Positions 12,158 through 25,439 of a stretch of 64,000 bases of DNA are shown here, one piece after another. How positions within the stretch are numbered: position 1 is the stretch's first letter; each line of letters starts with the position of its first letter. Source of the stretch: Mytilus galloprovincialis (taxonomy: Eukaryota > Mollusca > Bivalvia > Mytilida > Mytilidae). The stretch covers positions 33,666,958 to 33,730,957 of the forward strand of contig NC_134842.1 in NCBI RefSeq assembly GCF_965363235.1, written 5' to 3'. The notes beneath the pieces were generated by a model. That model did no database searches, had not been told where the DNA came from, and saw only the letters and a program-made list of their open reading frames with translations. The position numbers and the translations under genes were made by a program.

Positions 12158-12440
12158 ACAAAAGTACTGAACTCCTAGGAAAATTCAAAAAGGAAATTCC
12201 CCAATCAAATGTCAAAATCAAAAGCTTAAACACATCAAACGAATGGATAACAACAGACATATTCCTGACTTGGTACAGGCATTTTCTTATGTAGATAATG
12301 GTGGGATTTTTATTTAAGTAAACCTCTCACTTGTATGATTGTCGCATAAAATTCCATTATATTCACAACGACTTGTGAACAAAACAAACAGATATAATAG
12401 GTAAAAATGTCAAATTATAGGTACAATAGTCAACATTGTG
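12158..12440 (+). repeat. Mussel dispersed repeat R2, plus orientation
   Basis: Runs from AAAGTACTGAACTCC through ACACATCAAACGAATGGATA and TTCCTGACTTGGTACAGGCA to AATGTCAAA. This is a frequent mussel repeat. Other members are at 27792-28060, 29218-29315, 44868-44915, 45655-45785 and 54497-54600 (+), and 23885-24110, 24235-24545, 46490-46780 and 55800-55975 (-). The ORF at 12076-12294 is only its chance reading. Confidence 0.7.
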
Positions 12441-13383
12441 TTATAAACTATATCACGAAAAAAACAAACAAATATGTAACAAAGGAACATAAAAAGGCAT
12501 ATAGACAAATATGAACGACAAAAATTTGACCGTAACCTTGCCTGATTTTGTAAGTGCCGGCACCGAACAAGGAGTTTTTTTATAATTCAATGGTTGTCTT
12601 TTATTGCTGTATGCCATGTTTGTTTTTTGCGAATTATTTTGTACAGTTTGTGCTTGTGTTAAGATATTGCACAAATCTCCAAAGTTAGGGAGGGTGAGGA
12701 AACCTTAAAGTCTAAATGTGCATGCCCCAAATTAGGAACCTGTAATTTATAAGTTGATGTGTGTTGTTGTTAGCTATATTTGCTCTTTGTTTTTTTAGTT
12801 GAACACAAATCAAGTTTTTTTGCAATATGGTATGCGTTGTATAAATCAAAGAAGGCCGTACGGTTACAAATAGACTTAACATTTGTTCATTCTTTTTGAG
12901 AATGACATCATTGGAAACCTTACAACATATACAAATTCTCTCATTTTTATATTTATCTACAGATAGACCAAAAGCACTAACAATACTTAGCCACAAGACA
13001 ACAACAAAAAAAACCGCAAAAACAACCCACAAAAAATACAAAAAAAAACAAAACACAAAAAGCGGTTTAAAGAAGTATTTCTAGGACTCTGGAAATCAAC
13101 ATATCATCATTTTTTCTTATTACAATCTTATAATGGTATGCAAAGTATTTGGTGATAGTTTTGAACTGATTTAAAGTAATTTTTGACATCGAAATAGTCA
13201 TAACGTTCAGTGGAATAATATAATTTTTGAAGATATTGAACAAAAGATGTCGTTACGTAATGATATACACATCTGCATTAAAAGCTAAAACTCAGATTAC
13301 CCTTTTTTAATTGTTTGCTGAAAGTTAGCGTTGATAAAAGTTTTACACAATAAGGATAGTTAGTTCTTATTAATCAAAAGTCA
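12441..13383. other. Low-complexity spacer with repeat debris
   Basis: Includes an A/C-rich run (12990-13060), short pieces of mussel dispersed repeats (near 12540-12670 and 12718-12745) and no convincing exon. The ORFs on both strands here are low in complexity. Confidence 0.45.
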
Positions 13384-13579
13384 TACTGTGGATTCATTAT
13401 TATTTGTTGGATACCAATTTTCGTGCATTTCGTGATTACATGGGAACCACAAATTCCAATTTTTAACGATTTACAACTTTTAAATAGAAACGTATGCAAA
13501 CTTTGGCAAAACAACGGAATCAAATATCTACGAAAATGAAAATTTTCGATAAACCACGAAAATGGATGAATATACAGTA
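13384..13579. mobile_element. 196 bp MITE with TACTGT(G/A)(G/T)ATTCAT termini
   Basis: The left end TACTGTGGATTCAT and the right end (complement TACTGTATATTCAT) form terminal inverted repeats. Inner inverted stretches such as CCAATTTTCGTG and CGAAAATTTTC continue the symmetry. The element is non-coding. Confidence 0.6.
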
Positions 13580-13724
13580 TTAGTATTTATTTGGACAAGT
13601 ATGTAATAACTATACAATTGTATATTTGATACTTATCACAGCCAAAAATTTATGCGAAAGAAGTGATGATAAGACAAACATTAATATTGCAAAGAGAATT
13701 AGACAAAAATATTTTTTTTTATAA

Positions 13725-13910
13725 AGATTAGACCGTTGGTTTTCCCGTTTGAATGGTTTTACACTAGTAATGTTTGGGGCCATTTATAGCTTGCTGATCG
13801 GTGTGAGCCTAGGCTCCGTGTTGAAGACCGCACCTTGACCTATAATGGTTTACTTTTATAAATTGTGACTGGAGAGTTGTATCATTGGCACTCATACCTC
13901 ATCTTTATTT
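13725..13910 (+). repeat. Mussel dispersed repeat R1
   Basis: GACCGTTGGTTTTCCCG through GAGTTGTATCATTGGCACT. It is a separate insertion from the R1 copy inside the leader. Confidence 0.7.
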
Positions 13911-14090
13911 ATCCACAGAATGCGTTAATTCAAATAGAGTCTATCATTGCTGTAGGTTATTTTGATTATGCCATTATAAGATGGTTGTCGGATTTTTAGC
14001 TTAGAGTTAAGTACAGGACAAATATCACCTTGAGTGGTTTCATATAGAAGAACGTGTATTTGAAGCTTATAAAGTATTCGTCTACTTTGA

Positions 14091-15152
14091 TTGGTTAGCA
14101 CATGTTAGAACGGAAATGACAAGAGAAATGCATATATAAGGAGTATATAGGTATGAAAACGAATTTATATAAGTAAATTTTTAAATTACGCCTTACTATG
14201 ATTTGATAACACATGTAAACACTGAAATGACAAGTGAAATTCACATATAAGGAGTATTCGTATGAAAACTAATGTATAATACTAAATCTTTGAATTACGC
14301 TTAAAGGTAAGCCTTAAATTATCAGCTATATTGAAACAACCAACTAGAAAAAAAGTGCTAAGTAATACTTGGACGAGTCCCAATTATAAAGACCGTTGGT
14401 TTTCCTGTTTATAGTGTTTTAAACTAGTAATTTCAGGGCCATGTATAGCTTGCTGTTCGTATTGATCCAAGGGTCCGTGTTGAAGGCCATATTTTGACCT
14501 ATGATGTTTTACTTTTCAACAAATTGTGACTTGGATGATTAGTTGTCTCATTAGCACTCATACCACATCTTTTTATATCTGTTTTACTGACGATGATAAT
14601 GCATAAAAAAACAGTATAATCTTATCTTTTAAAAATTAAATGTATTTTGTGAGTCTTGTATGATTTTTAATTTGGGTGCATTTATATGTTTTAGAGCTAA
14701 GTATGACGTCCATTTTCAATAAACTAGTACACAATGCTACGCTTGAAAACGACCTGGATAAGGAATAAAGAAACAAGATATCCTTCCGTGGCATTTTCAG
14801 GAAACATTTAAAATCGATGCAGTATCCGTACTCTTTACGATTATAGGGTAACTGCATGTAGACTATTTTGTTCAATTAAAAGAGTGCATTCAATTTATTT
14901 TTTACATCTTGATAGTTATTGAAATATTATGATTCAGTGATGGGAAAATAGTTTTTGACGATGACATTTCCCCCCAGATAGCTATCGCAAGATCTCATTA
15001 TATTTAGTGTGTCATTTTGACTTATCACAAAATGTAGTTACATATCCTAAAACCGAACATGTATGTGAACAAAATTGCTTAGAAGACCAACAAAAACGAT
15101 GCACACTTAAGGACCTGTTCATATTTGATTCAATACCTTTACAAATTTAGGA
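14091..15152. repeat. Leader segment L, copy 2
   Basis: Copy of 1-1062, followed directly by unit A copy 3 in the same order as at the left end. The only difference at the start is a single base (TTGGTTAGCA for TTGGTTAACA). The 170 bp before it (13921-14090) is a diverged relative of 1240-1410 inside unit A, so older rounds of duplication are also visible. Confidence 0.9.
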
Positions 15153-18100
15153 ATAATAGATGTGAAACATGTTTATGTACTGGAATTGCCTTTATTAATA
15201 TTGACGAAACAGGATTTCATCTTTTCTGATGTGGAATTTGCTGTTTATCATGTTGATGGATATCAATTTTTGAAAAATACAAAGTCTGAAATATGTACGA
15301 AATTGTCAAAAATAAGAGACATATTAGAAATGTAGTTGGATTTATTGCTATAGGATATGTTTATTGATTTCCACTGAAGATGTTCGCTGAATATTAAGCA
15401 AAAAAATTTAAACATGTTAAAAGACACGACGAATATCACCTCAAGAATTTTAATATAAGGAAGCACGTGTACATGAAGCTTACAATATTTTCGTCTACTT
15501 TGATTGGATAATATATTCCACAAGTTAGATACATGAGAAATGCATATATAAGGAGTATTCGTCGGAAAACTAAGATTTATGTCTATATTCTAAATTATGC
15601 CCAATGACTAAATAAAAAGGTAAGACTCTATACTACATTATTACAATCTGCTAGACAAAAGTGCAAAGTAATACATGGACTAGTCGAAATTATTTATCTT
15701 TGTATTTTAATTACACATGTTAGGCATGGCGTTGTCAGTTTATTTTCGATCAATGAGTTTGACTGTCCCTCTGGTATCTTTCGCCCCTCTTTTAAAGATG
15801 TTGCTTTTAAATGGTTACATCTCTTAGCTACAAATACAAAACTAATATTTACGATAGATATTTACCATTTATAAACAATCATATTTCGATGCGAGACATA
15901 TCAAAACGGGAGCGAGCAATTAAAGGATAGGATTTTAAATAGATTGAATAAACATATACAACATCGGTTCTTCCAATGCGTAAATGTATCTTAAGGGGGC
16001 TCCTGGGTATAAATCTATTTTTTTTCTAATATAGGATTTTGCTATACTTTTTTTATAAATGAACTTTATCATATACTTAAATGAAAAATGAAATAAAAAA
16101 ATGGGGTCACCGTTCATTTAAGCTCACAATCTGCCTCTTGAAGAAGCATACATTTTTGTTAATGTCCTTTTTTTCTGTTAAACTAATAGGAGAAATAGAG
16201 GTAATATCGAAATAGAAAATAAGCTAATTCCAGAAATCGCTTAAATTTTACAATTATGCAGCTTATTTGATAACAATAATAAAAAATATAGGTCACCGAT
16301 GAGTCAAAAAAGATATTTTAAATTTAATGCCAAAAAAATGGCATTTTTGCAATAAAGGGAGATAATTTGGAGCTTTTTCAATGATATAAACATTTTAAAA
16401 GTCATCTGGGGACAAACCGGAACAATGTTTTGGGTTGATTTTTGTACCATATCATAAAGTAATAACTAATAGTGTAATAAATAAAATTTGTAATAAAAAA
16501 ATAAAGGTTTAATTTTTTGCTGAAAGTTTTGTACCCACGAGCCATATTAAAACTTATAATAAGATGCTTTTATTTCAAAATGATACAGCAGATAAATCAA
16601 AAATTTAATCAACAATAGCAAACAAAAACCCAAACAACACAAAAATAAAAACAAAACAAAAACAAAGCAAAACAAAATAAAACAATTAAGGATCAAAACA
16701 AGTTTAATTGAGTGTTTGTTAGGTGTTTAAAGCCCTTTCTAAAAATTTTACGCTTTTTGTTGCTATCAGTTTGCATGGTAGAGGAAGCCAGATTGTCCGG
16801 ATAGACCCATCGGATTTTGGTTTTGAAACTGTCAATCTTTAACAATTCAGGTTGGAGTCAAACGCACCTGCAACGCGTAGGGGCTAACTCTTACTCCGTG
16901 TGTTGTCATTAAAAGCTAGTGATTTTGTAGATTTACTACACTTTGAACACTCGAAATACTATAAACGAAAACGAATTATTAAGAACATGACATAACGAAT
17001 TTTGACCATTGTAATTCAACCTTTTGGGATAACAAATAAATGAAATCACGATAAACGCTGTGACTTTAGTGTGATTTTCTAGTGCATTGACAATGATTTG
17101 GTAAGCTGTTGGTCATATAGACCGACTAACATGTTTAGTTACCATTTAAAGCTCATTATAACTATATCTACATGTATAGTGTAACTCATTGTTTTTAAAA
17201 AGAACTAACATGAAGGCATGACATTTTAGCAGGGTATGTATTTCTGTTGCAATTCAATGTTCATATCATACTTAATCAATTGATAGAGATTGCAGAATGT
17301 TTGTCGATACATTCGATTTTAGTAGTAAGGAAAAATAAGTTTTGTTTTCATTAAAAAATGTATCCTATTTCAAAATTACTTATACTGATCTTGCCACGTG
17401 AACGTACAGTTATCTCTGCGTTGATCATAGACAATGATAAATAGCTTGCAGGTTTGAATCTTTATTGTGCTAGTCCAAAACATTGTCAGCTGATTTTTAG
17501 CTTTTTTTAGGTAGGGGTGTTACGCAATCGCAATTATGTAAGAGAAGAATTCAGCGCCCAGAAATATAGTTAATCCACATTGTTTGGTACCTGTCTCAAG
17601 TCAGGAGCCTATTGTTCAGTGGTTGTTGTTTGCTGCAGTCCGTCTTATTTTTTGTTTTCGTTTATTGTTAAGTCATAATTTATGCCGTGAGTTTTTCTCT
17701 TTGAAAAATGTCTAATTCTTTCACGATTTTGTTTTAATATAACTGAGTAAAGCTGACAATGCAATATGGGTTTTGCTTATTGTTAACGCTGGTACGTATA
17801 CGGTTGCATATATGTTCTTCTATCCACATCAAGTATTCAATTCATCAATTTGTTAAATAGATAAGATGTATCGAAATATGAAATTTAATTCCATGACGCC
17901 TAGAAAATTCATCTGATGTCAGACACATTAATCCGAAAGCAATTTATTGAACCAAAAGTACTAAACATCCTTTTTTCCACAGGATTACATTTGTTTGTAC
18001 TTTTGTCATCGTAACACGCCTTGGTCTTCCGTTATTGGAAGAAAATTACAGTTTTATTTTATAGTAGTTTGCCTGTTTTATTTCTTTTAGATGTTAGACA

Positions 18101-19943
18101 TCTACTTCAGTTATTTTTGATGTTCCAATGACCACTTATAGGACAAGTGTCCATGTAAAACACAATACAATGAAATTTATTATATTTGTAGATACTACTA
18201 TGTCATTGCAAACTGCCAATTCCCATAATTTATGGAAGTGTCTTTGGTAATTTAGATGAAGGGTGTCCCCTTTAAAGCAATAACGTTTTACTGGTTTAAT
18301 TCTGTGAAAAAAAATTTTGTTTTTGCATTGTTCTGAAAATCATCATCTTCGACAAATTATTTTCACTAAATCGACTAATTGAACTCAAATTTAAAAAAGA
18401 AAAACTAACAGACAGTCAGAAATTTAAATCTAAACTTGCAATTTAAGATACAATTAGCCTTTATGCCAAACCTTTATCGTAACAAACCTTTAATTTTATT
18501 CGGAAAAGATGCTGATACGTTTCATACTATCAATTATATCACAACTATGCTGTAGAATTTCTAATGCTTAAATCATTATCATTTGTGATTGTATGGTATA
18601 TTTGTATGCAAAAAAGAGGCGAATTGCTTTCCCCCACATCAATTTGTCAAATTAAAATAATAACAATTAAATAGATAAAATGTATCTAAAAATAACTTTT
18701 ATTTTCTTGACACCTAGAAAGGTCATCTTGTGTCAGAAATAATTACCCAAAAGCAAGTTATTTGACCAAAGCTCCAATAGTCCATTTCACCACAGGTGAT
18801 TTTGTTTGTACATTTACCCGAAAACATCTTATTTGACTTAAAGGTTCAGTATACGTATATTTATTAACCACAGGGTTACATTTGTTTTTACTTCTGTCAT
18901 CATAACATGCCTTGGTCTTCCGTTATCAAAAGTACTAACACATGTCATGCTGTGGTTCAATGAACTATCGTAGCTTTGGTCAAACGAATTGTTTTCGGGT
19001 AAATGTGTCGGTTATAAGTTGACCTTTTTAATTGCCATAACATTAAATTTCGTATTTTAATAAAATTATCTATTCATTTTTCTAATAACAGACAAACATG
19101 AACTGCAGTATTTCTTACGACGACAATCATCGATTTCGAAACTTAAATGTGTACATGTGTAACAAAATCAAACATGTCAATTTCAGCATGCATGTTAAGT
19201 GTATGTCAAGTTCAGTTCAAAATTCTGTAGCGTAGGACAACTCGTACACTTCTGTTTCAAATTGTACAATGTTTTGTTATTTGTTTTTACTATTGAAATT
19301 AGTTGTAATGTTAAAATAGATAATTATCCACCTTGAGCGATGTAGAATTGTTAACCATTCGAGATTCTTTTTTTGCGAACCCGTCTTCAGCTAGCTGTGA
19401 TTTAAATATTAAAACGCGGGCCTCCAGGAATTTTAAAACGAAAATAATGCAAAAAAATGTATGTTTTATGCGTCTTTAAAAGCACAAACAATATACAGAA
19501 CTAATTACAGGATAAAGACAATAACTGTTTAGTGTCTTTAAATATCATCTGTTGTTGTACTCGACTCGAAACAGGAGTAATAGCTCGATAAAGCTCACGT
19601 TACACCTGTTTCTTTTTTTCTTTTTTTTTTTAAATAATATCTTTATTGCCCTTTTCTTTGCTGTTGTTACAAATTACTCGACCTACAGCTGTTGGCCGAG
19701 TATCCCTGTGAACTAGTCACTGGATAGCCAGGGAATTTATGCAGTGAATTCATATTTATAGATAGTTTCTTAGCCTCGTACACATACAGCTGATATTTAA
19801 AGACACTAAATAGTTATTGCCTATACAAAACGTTTTAAAAAACATGAAAAAAAAACATTTTATTTCACGACAACAAGCGAATTCCAATTGCGTCCGTTAA
19901 ATTCATTTACAAATGTTGTAAAATAAGGACCATTATCATGTTG
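15153..19943. repeat. 4.8 kb unit A, copy 3 (single)
   Basis: Third copy, 4791 bp, following leader copy 2. Here the unit is single rather than tandem. Either one copy was lost by recombination or the left array gained one. Homology to the left array stops at 19978. Confidence 0.95.
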
Positions 19944-19978
19944 ATTTTTTGATTTTGATATTTGGATTTATTTAATTA

Positions 19979-21159
19979 TTACTATGAATAGTCCGAATCA
20001 TTTCAAACTGATTCCTATATGATTTAAGTTGTTAAGTTACATCACTGCCTTCTGCCAAAGGAATTCAAACTATCAACTGATATTCCTTTCACCAAAGGGT
20101 TACAATGTACACGTGATTGTACTTCCGTTATCATAACATGTCGACGACTTTTGTCTTCAGAGGAAGAGTACTCATAGATAATAGACTGATTTTTGATATG
20201 TCACAAGTCTGTTCCAATTTTTGGTTAGAAAAAGGTTTATGTGACTACGTTGCCAAACTATTTAAACATCCGAAACTTGTTGCTAATAAAAAAAAATGAA
20301 AAAAAGGTGCGGCAATGCAGTATAATGTGTGTAAAAATCAAGGATTTATTTCTGTTTGGGTAAAATGTTTAAAAAATATCCATACCTGCCTCTTTATTTT
20401 GACTTTTCCTACGAATGGCAGCTGAAATTCCTTGCGCTATCACGTTCTTAAATTTCCATGATTTACGAACAGTTGTAAACAACGTTCTAACTTGTTTACG
20501 TTTAGTACAACGGTCAAATATTTTAGCACTTCTGACATTTGATTTTCAAGACTGATACGTGATCTTTTATGAAGGGCGTGTGCATTTATGATGATGAAAT
20601 ATAATGTTGCCTAGTTTGACCGTTTTATTATTGTTTTACCTTTTTATAATTGTATCTTTCATAAAAAAAAGTATGCATTAGACAAGTGCTTTTCTAAAGG
20701 TTTTTAGAATTTAAATCAACAACAAAAAAGAGGAGTTTATAAACTGAGTTTATGGATAGAGTAAAGCAAGCCAGTGATATGTTAATTTACAACCTGTTTA
20801 TCCATAGTGTATAAAGGGGGATTAACACCACCACTAGTTTGTTTCAAATTCCTTATTCCTCTTACATTTTGGAATTTTGTAAGTTGGGAAATAATAAACG
20901 TTAAATCTGTGCTGCAAAAAATTTAAGGTAGTTTTATAAATTTTTCTTCAATTTTTAATTGAACTATGAATGTAATATATATACAAGTGTTATTGTTTAG
21001 CATTTTGGTAACTTTATGTTAATAATATTTGCTCCAAAACACGTGATTATCGAATTGTGATTTATCCACCGTACATTTATATATAATACTCTGTGTATAA
21101 AATAGGTGCAAGTTATGTCATTTTTATTAACATTACAATAAAATTGCGAGGTTTGGCTA
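19979..21159. other. Spacer between the array and the methyltransferase-like gene
   Basis: Apart from a diverged fragment (20090-20160) of the unit A internal repeat, I see only AT-rich unique DNA. The short ORF at 20117-20299 falls on that fragment and is not taken as a gene. Confidence 0.5.
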
Positions 21160-21415
21160 GCCACAAAACCAGGTTCAACCCATCATTTTTTTCTTAAAAT
21201 GTCCTGTACCAAGTTAGGAAAATGGCTATTGTTATATTATAGTTCGTATCTGTGTGTGTGTTACATTTTAGTGTTGTGTTTCGGTTGTGTCGTAGTTCTC
21301 CTCTTATATTTGATCTGTTTCCCTCAGTTTTAGCATGTAACCCAGATTTGTTTTTTTCTCAATCAACTTATGAATTTTGAACAGCTGTATACTACTGTTG
21401 CCTTTAGTTATGGAC
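21160..21415 (+). repeat. Mussel dispersed repeat R5
   Basis: CCTGTACCAAGTTAGGAAAA through TTACATTTTAGTGTTGTG to TATACTACTGTTGCCTTTAG is a known mussel repeat. A fragment of the same family lies at 54803-54870. Confidence 0.6.
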
Positions 21416-21584
21416 ATTTTATTATAACATGCGACACAGCATTACATGTTAGGTAACATTTTCTGATTTTTATAATGATTTAAAAAATATAATTATAACG
21501 AATCGGTATAGTCTTTTCGAAATTTAAACAACACAAAAGTTCAGGAAAACAAACAGATATTTTAATATAGCAGCCCTTTTTTAT

Positions 21585-21690
21585 AATTGTATATGTATAT
21601 ACACATACGTTTGTTTATATATAAATCCATGAATGAATGTATGTATATATGTTTGTATGCACGTACGTATGTAATGTGTGTGTGTTCCTG
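21585..21690. repeat. Degenerate ATGT-type microsatellite
   Basis: Imperfect runs of TATG/TGTATG/GTATGT units just upstream of the methyltransferase-like gene, ending in a short GT run. Confidence 0.6.
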
Positions 21691-21753
21691 TTCTCTTTCG
21701 GTGATTGATTTTACTGTTTTATATTATAGATTGAAAAGAACAACCTACATGAC

Positions 21754-23222
21754 ATGATGGCGTTAAATAAGAAAGGATGGGCGAGACCTATATCAATTGC
21801 CATAGTAACAATATTAGTAACCATTTTGGTACTTAACGTTATGTCAATCAAATCGGAACCTAATCTATATAATGACAAACTGGAGGCTCCTTCCAATGAT
21901 AACGAAAGCATCGACAAATTTGTCTTTGCCAGAAACCAACTGTCATACAAATTGAACATTGCCAGGAGAGAAATTGGGAAATTGGAATGTGAGGTAATAA
22001 TTTTAAAACTGTTATAGACAGAAAATATTTGCAATTACTGTACATTTTTATGTGTTGGAATGGCATGCGATATTCAAGTCCTGGTATGGCAATAACAACT
22101 TTTAACAGTAAAAGGTCCATATTTTGACATGTAACTATTTTAGTGCGATGTACAAAAAATAACTATCTTTACGTCTGTTCAAAGTTAAAAACAACAAAAC
22201 ACAATTCACAAAACACAACCAAAATAAATCAAACACATGAAAGCATGCGCGACTCAAAGCTTTACAAATGGATATAATAAGTCATTACAAACAATTGAAA
22301 TTCCCAATATATATTTATCTAGTACGCATCATTTTCTGGAAGTAAAATTCCTATTCATAATAAAAATAAAACTATTGGACTACTACAATCAAATTTAGCC
22401 ATTGTAAATGTAAAATGTGTATTATAATAATTTTCTAGTATATATGTAGTCTTGCAAATTTAATATTATTTAAAATATTAAGGGGAAAGCATAATTTAAG
22501 TATATGATTAACACAGATATGGTAGATTATTTAAGAAGAACAACAGGTTTGACTAATTTCTATTACAAGATTACTTCGTTCGTTTATTCTAGATGTCAAA
22601 AGGAAAAAAAATTACAAGTAACCATGGAGGGTGGTGCAAAGATGCTAGCACTGAAACCGGTGGCCAACATCTAACAGATAAAGTATTTGTTCCTCACCTG
22701 TCCTCTTTTCTCAAAGACAAAACAGTGGGGAGTTTCGGAGATGGTCCTGGAGCATACAAACGTGAAATCACAAAACTACAAGAAGTTCGTTTGTATGACG
22801 CTTATGACGGTGCCCCGTATTCGGAGGAAAACAGTAAAGGCACTGTTAAATTTCTTGATTTAACAATACCTCAGTATGGAATTCCTGTTTATGATTGGAT
22901 TATTTCGTTAGAAGTGGCAGAACATATCCCTCAGGAGTTTGAGTCAATTTATTTAGACAATATCTTTCGACATGCAAAAGAAGGAATTATTTTAAGCTGG
23001 GCAATACCAGGTCAAGGTGGACTACAACATGTTAATAATAAACCATTAGAATATGTCATACAAGTAATGGAGAAAAATGGTTTCGTCAGAAACGATAATT
23101 TATCAAAGAAGTTGCAGAAGGCAGCCACATTTCGATGGCTTAAAAGAAATATCAATGTATATCTGAGGACAAATTATAGTACATTCGGTTCTGAGAAAAG
23201 ACTTGTGCAGTGGTTTAGTTGA
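21754..23222 (+). CDS. Membrane-anchored methyltransferase-like protein, two exons
   Basis: Exon 1 is 21754-21993 and exon 2 is 22593-23222. The intron (21994-22592) runs from GAG|GTAATA to TTCTAG|ATG and is phase 0, giving 289 residues. Residues about 12-31 form one hydrophobic segment after basic residues, so the protein is probably type II (Golgi or ER lumen). Residues about 58-80 could form a short coiled coil. The catalytic part resembles SAM-dependent methyltransferases widespread in molluscs and other invertebrates: GGWC at 92-95, a glycine loop SFGDGPGAY at 127-135, YDGAP at 151-155, DLTIPQYG at 169-176, SLEVAEHIP at 185-193 and SWAIPGQGG at 215-223. The loop has P where many relatives have another residue. 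The substrate is unknown. TATTATAG at 21722-21729 may be the acceptor of an upstream untranslated exon. Exon 2 alone begins with ATG, so a soluble isoform is possible. Confidence 0.88.
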
Positions 23223-23640
23223 AAAAAAAACATTGTCTTTGATACATCAGACTTATTTTTTTCTCCAATTGATGCCTATACTTTGAGAAACTTAAATGAT
23301 GTCCTTTATCTTAACACCTTATCAAGTTTCATATCGATGACCAACACTGGCATAATTTGAAAATTATAAATTTGCCCAATCTTGGCAGCAATTTACCAAC
23401 TTCATTTGCATATCGGACACACATTTCCTAACTCATTCGATATCCCAGAGGTTGCGGCTGCTACTCAGACTTTATGAAACGTCACCAGTGTCTGAGCAGA
23501 AAGTTGATGAACCATGGTTAGTCAAAGAATATCTAGTTCTTTTTCTAAAAAAAGTTAACCAACAGATACATAGACCTTGTTGATAGATATAAATTTAAAA
23601 TATAATACTGGATGGTCTTGAAGTATAGATTCTAGGTATT
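23223..23640. other. 3' flank of the methyltransferase-like gene
   Basis: AT-rich. No AATAAA signal was found close to the stop codon, and there are no other features. Confidence 0.5.
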
Positions 23641-23884
23641 CACGTTGTGTGTCATCTCGTGTAAATGTTTGCTTTCTATTTCTAGTCTTCATAATTTCGT
23701 CTATCCTTTTGGCTTTGATTGGTATTCATACATCCTGCCATTGTGTTATTGTGTTATGTTTTGTATTCTTGTCTTTCATTTTTGCTTATTTATTTTGTCT
23801 TTATAGTGTCTTAATTACATATTTTGTTGTTGAAATAGTTGTTACTTTTTTATATGGATCAAGATTAAAATACAATGTTGGCTG

Positions 23885-24110
23885 CGGTATCCTAATTTGT
23901 TGCATTTGACATTATGTCAGTTTGTTTTGCTCAAATATTGTGAATGTTATAGAAATATTTACGACTGTCATACACATGAGAAGTTTAGCTTACTATAAAA
24001 CCATCATTTAGGTCCACTATTTTTACATAAGGAAAAGTCAAGTTAATGCTATTCATTTGATGTGTTTGAGCCTTTTATTTTGTTATCTGATATGTTTGAT
24101 TTTTTCTTCA
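23885..24110 (-). repeat. Mussel dispersed repeat R2, minus orientation, diverged
   Basis: Reads CTAATTTGTTGCATTTGACA, then ACGACTGTCATACACATGA, then CATTTGATGTGTTTGAGCC. It is an older copy just before another at 24235. The ORF at 23649-23909 overlaps its edge and is not a gene. Confidence 0.6.
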
Positions 24111-24234
24111 GAATATTTTCGTTTTGATATTCTACTTTTAAAGTTCTTAGTGTTGTGACATTGGTTTTATGAATACAGAAAGCATCCAGGAAGTCAGAAC
24201 AAAGGACATTTAAGATGATAACACAATGTTGTCT

Positions 24235-24545
24235 GCTGTACCCCTATTTTTGACATTTTTACCTATTGTGTCTGTTTGTTTTGTTCATGCATCGGTGACA
24301 ATATAATGGAATTTGATGCGACTGTCATACAAGTGATAGGTTTAGCTAGCTATAAAACCAGGTTCAATCCACCATTTTTCACATAAGAAAATGCCTGTAC
24401 CAAGTCAGGAATATGACAGTTGTTATCCATTCGTTTGATGTGTTTGAACTTTCGGTTTTGCCATTTGATTGGGGAATTTCCTTTTGGAATTTTCCTTGGA
24501 GTTCAGTATTTTTGTGATTTTACTTTTTTTTCGAATTTTCCTTTG
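24235..24545 (-). repeat. Mussel dispersed repeat R2, minus orientation
   Basis: A well preserved copy, including GATGCGACTGTCATACAAGT, AAAACCAGGTTCAATCCACC and TTTCCTTGGAGTTCAGTATT. Confidence 0.75.
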
Positions 24546-24553
24546 TTTTAACC

Positions 24554-24769
24554 TACTGTAAACCATTTAATTTTAGCGAACAGTTTAGTTTCGTAACTTT
24601 CGCGAGTAGAAAAATATCGCGAATATAAATCGCCTCAAATTTGTAAATCTGTTTTTTTGCCGTACTTGACCACATCAAGTAAACTTGAGAATCGCGAAAT
24701 TAAAATGCTACGAAAAAAGACTAACAAGGGCTAAACGCAAAATTAAATATCAACGTAAATAAGTTAGTA
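24554..24769. mobile_element. MITE-like element with TCGCGA-rich body
   Basis: About 216 bp. The ends TACTGTAAACCATTTAATTT and (complement) ACTAACTTATTTACGTTGAT are roughly inverted. Inside are several CGCGA words (for example TTTCGCGAG, AATCGCGAAATT). It is similar in style to non-coding elements common in molluscs. Confidence 0.45.
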
Positions 24770-25439
24770 TATTCAATAAGATCTTGGACACGTTCTATTT
24801 TCAAATTTAATAAAACCATTCTTTCTATACAAGATTCATTATCTGAATATATTGATTTTATGCTTTTTTGTTTATGCATCATGAAAAAATCCTATTTGAC
24901 ATTTGTAAAGCTGTATTGATTCCATTGATATTATTCAGTTTTCCTTTTTGCGGGGGAAACCATTCTTTATATCTAATCAGTTTAGCTGTGTTTGTTTGGG
25001 GGTTTTTTTGTAAAGGAAGATCCCCTGAGTACTAGTAAATCGTACGTGTTTCCATTGTTACATTACTATGAATATTCTTAAAAGGTATAGGCACATACAC
25101 ATTTGTGTACCCTGTTTACTATTCGACCATAATAGACTAAAAACGAGTTTCACTTTTTAAACAGATTATATGACGATTAGTTAATCCATTGTTGCAAAAA
25201 AGGGACATGATGAGAGATAAATAAGGTTTGTATTCAAAAAAATTAATAACACCTCCTTTAAAACAAGCCAAACTATATCACAGTTTAACTTCACCGGGCT
25301 TGATTATGTTAATCACAGTATAAAGAAGTCATTTTAGAAATAATAAAGCAATTTATTACGTAAATGCCAAATTAAGATTGTTCCAAAGCTAATTTATGCA
25401 TTTTTTTTCAAAGTTCACAAATTGTATCATGGAATTGTG

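Noticed and set aside
12896..13084. Plus-strand ORF rich in Lys and Thr
   Set aside because: It reads an A/C-rich low-complexity tract.
1..19978. Repeats considered as a CRISPR array or satellite
   Set aside because: The units are kilobases long and the organism is eukaryotic. There are no short repeats with regular spacers.
21711..22120. Minus-strand ORFs of 107 and 86 residues
   Set aside because: They are shadows of exon 1 of the methyltransferase-like gene and its donor region.
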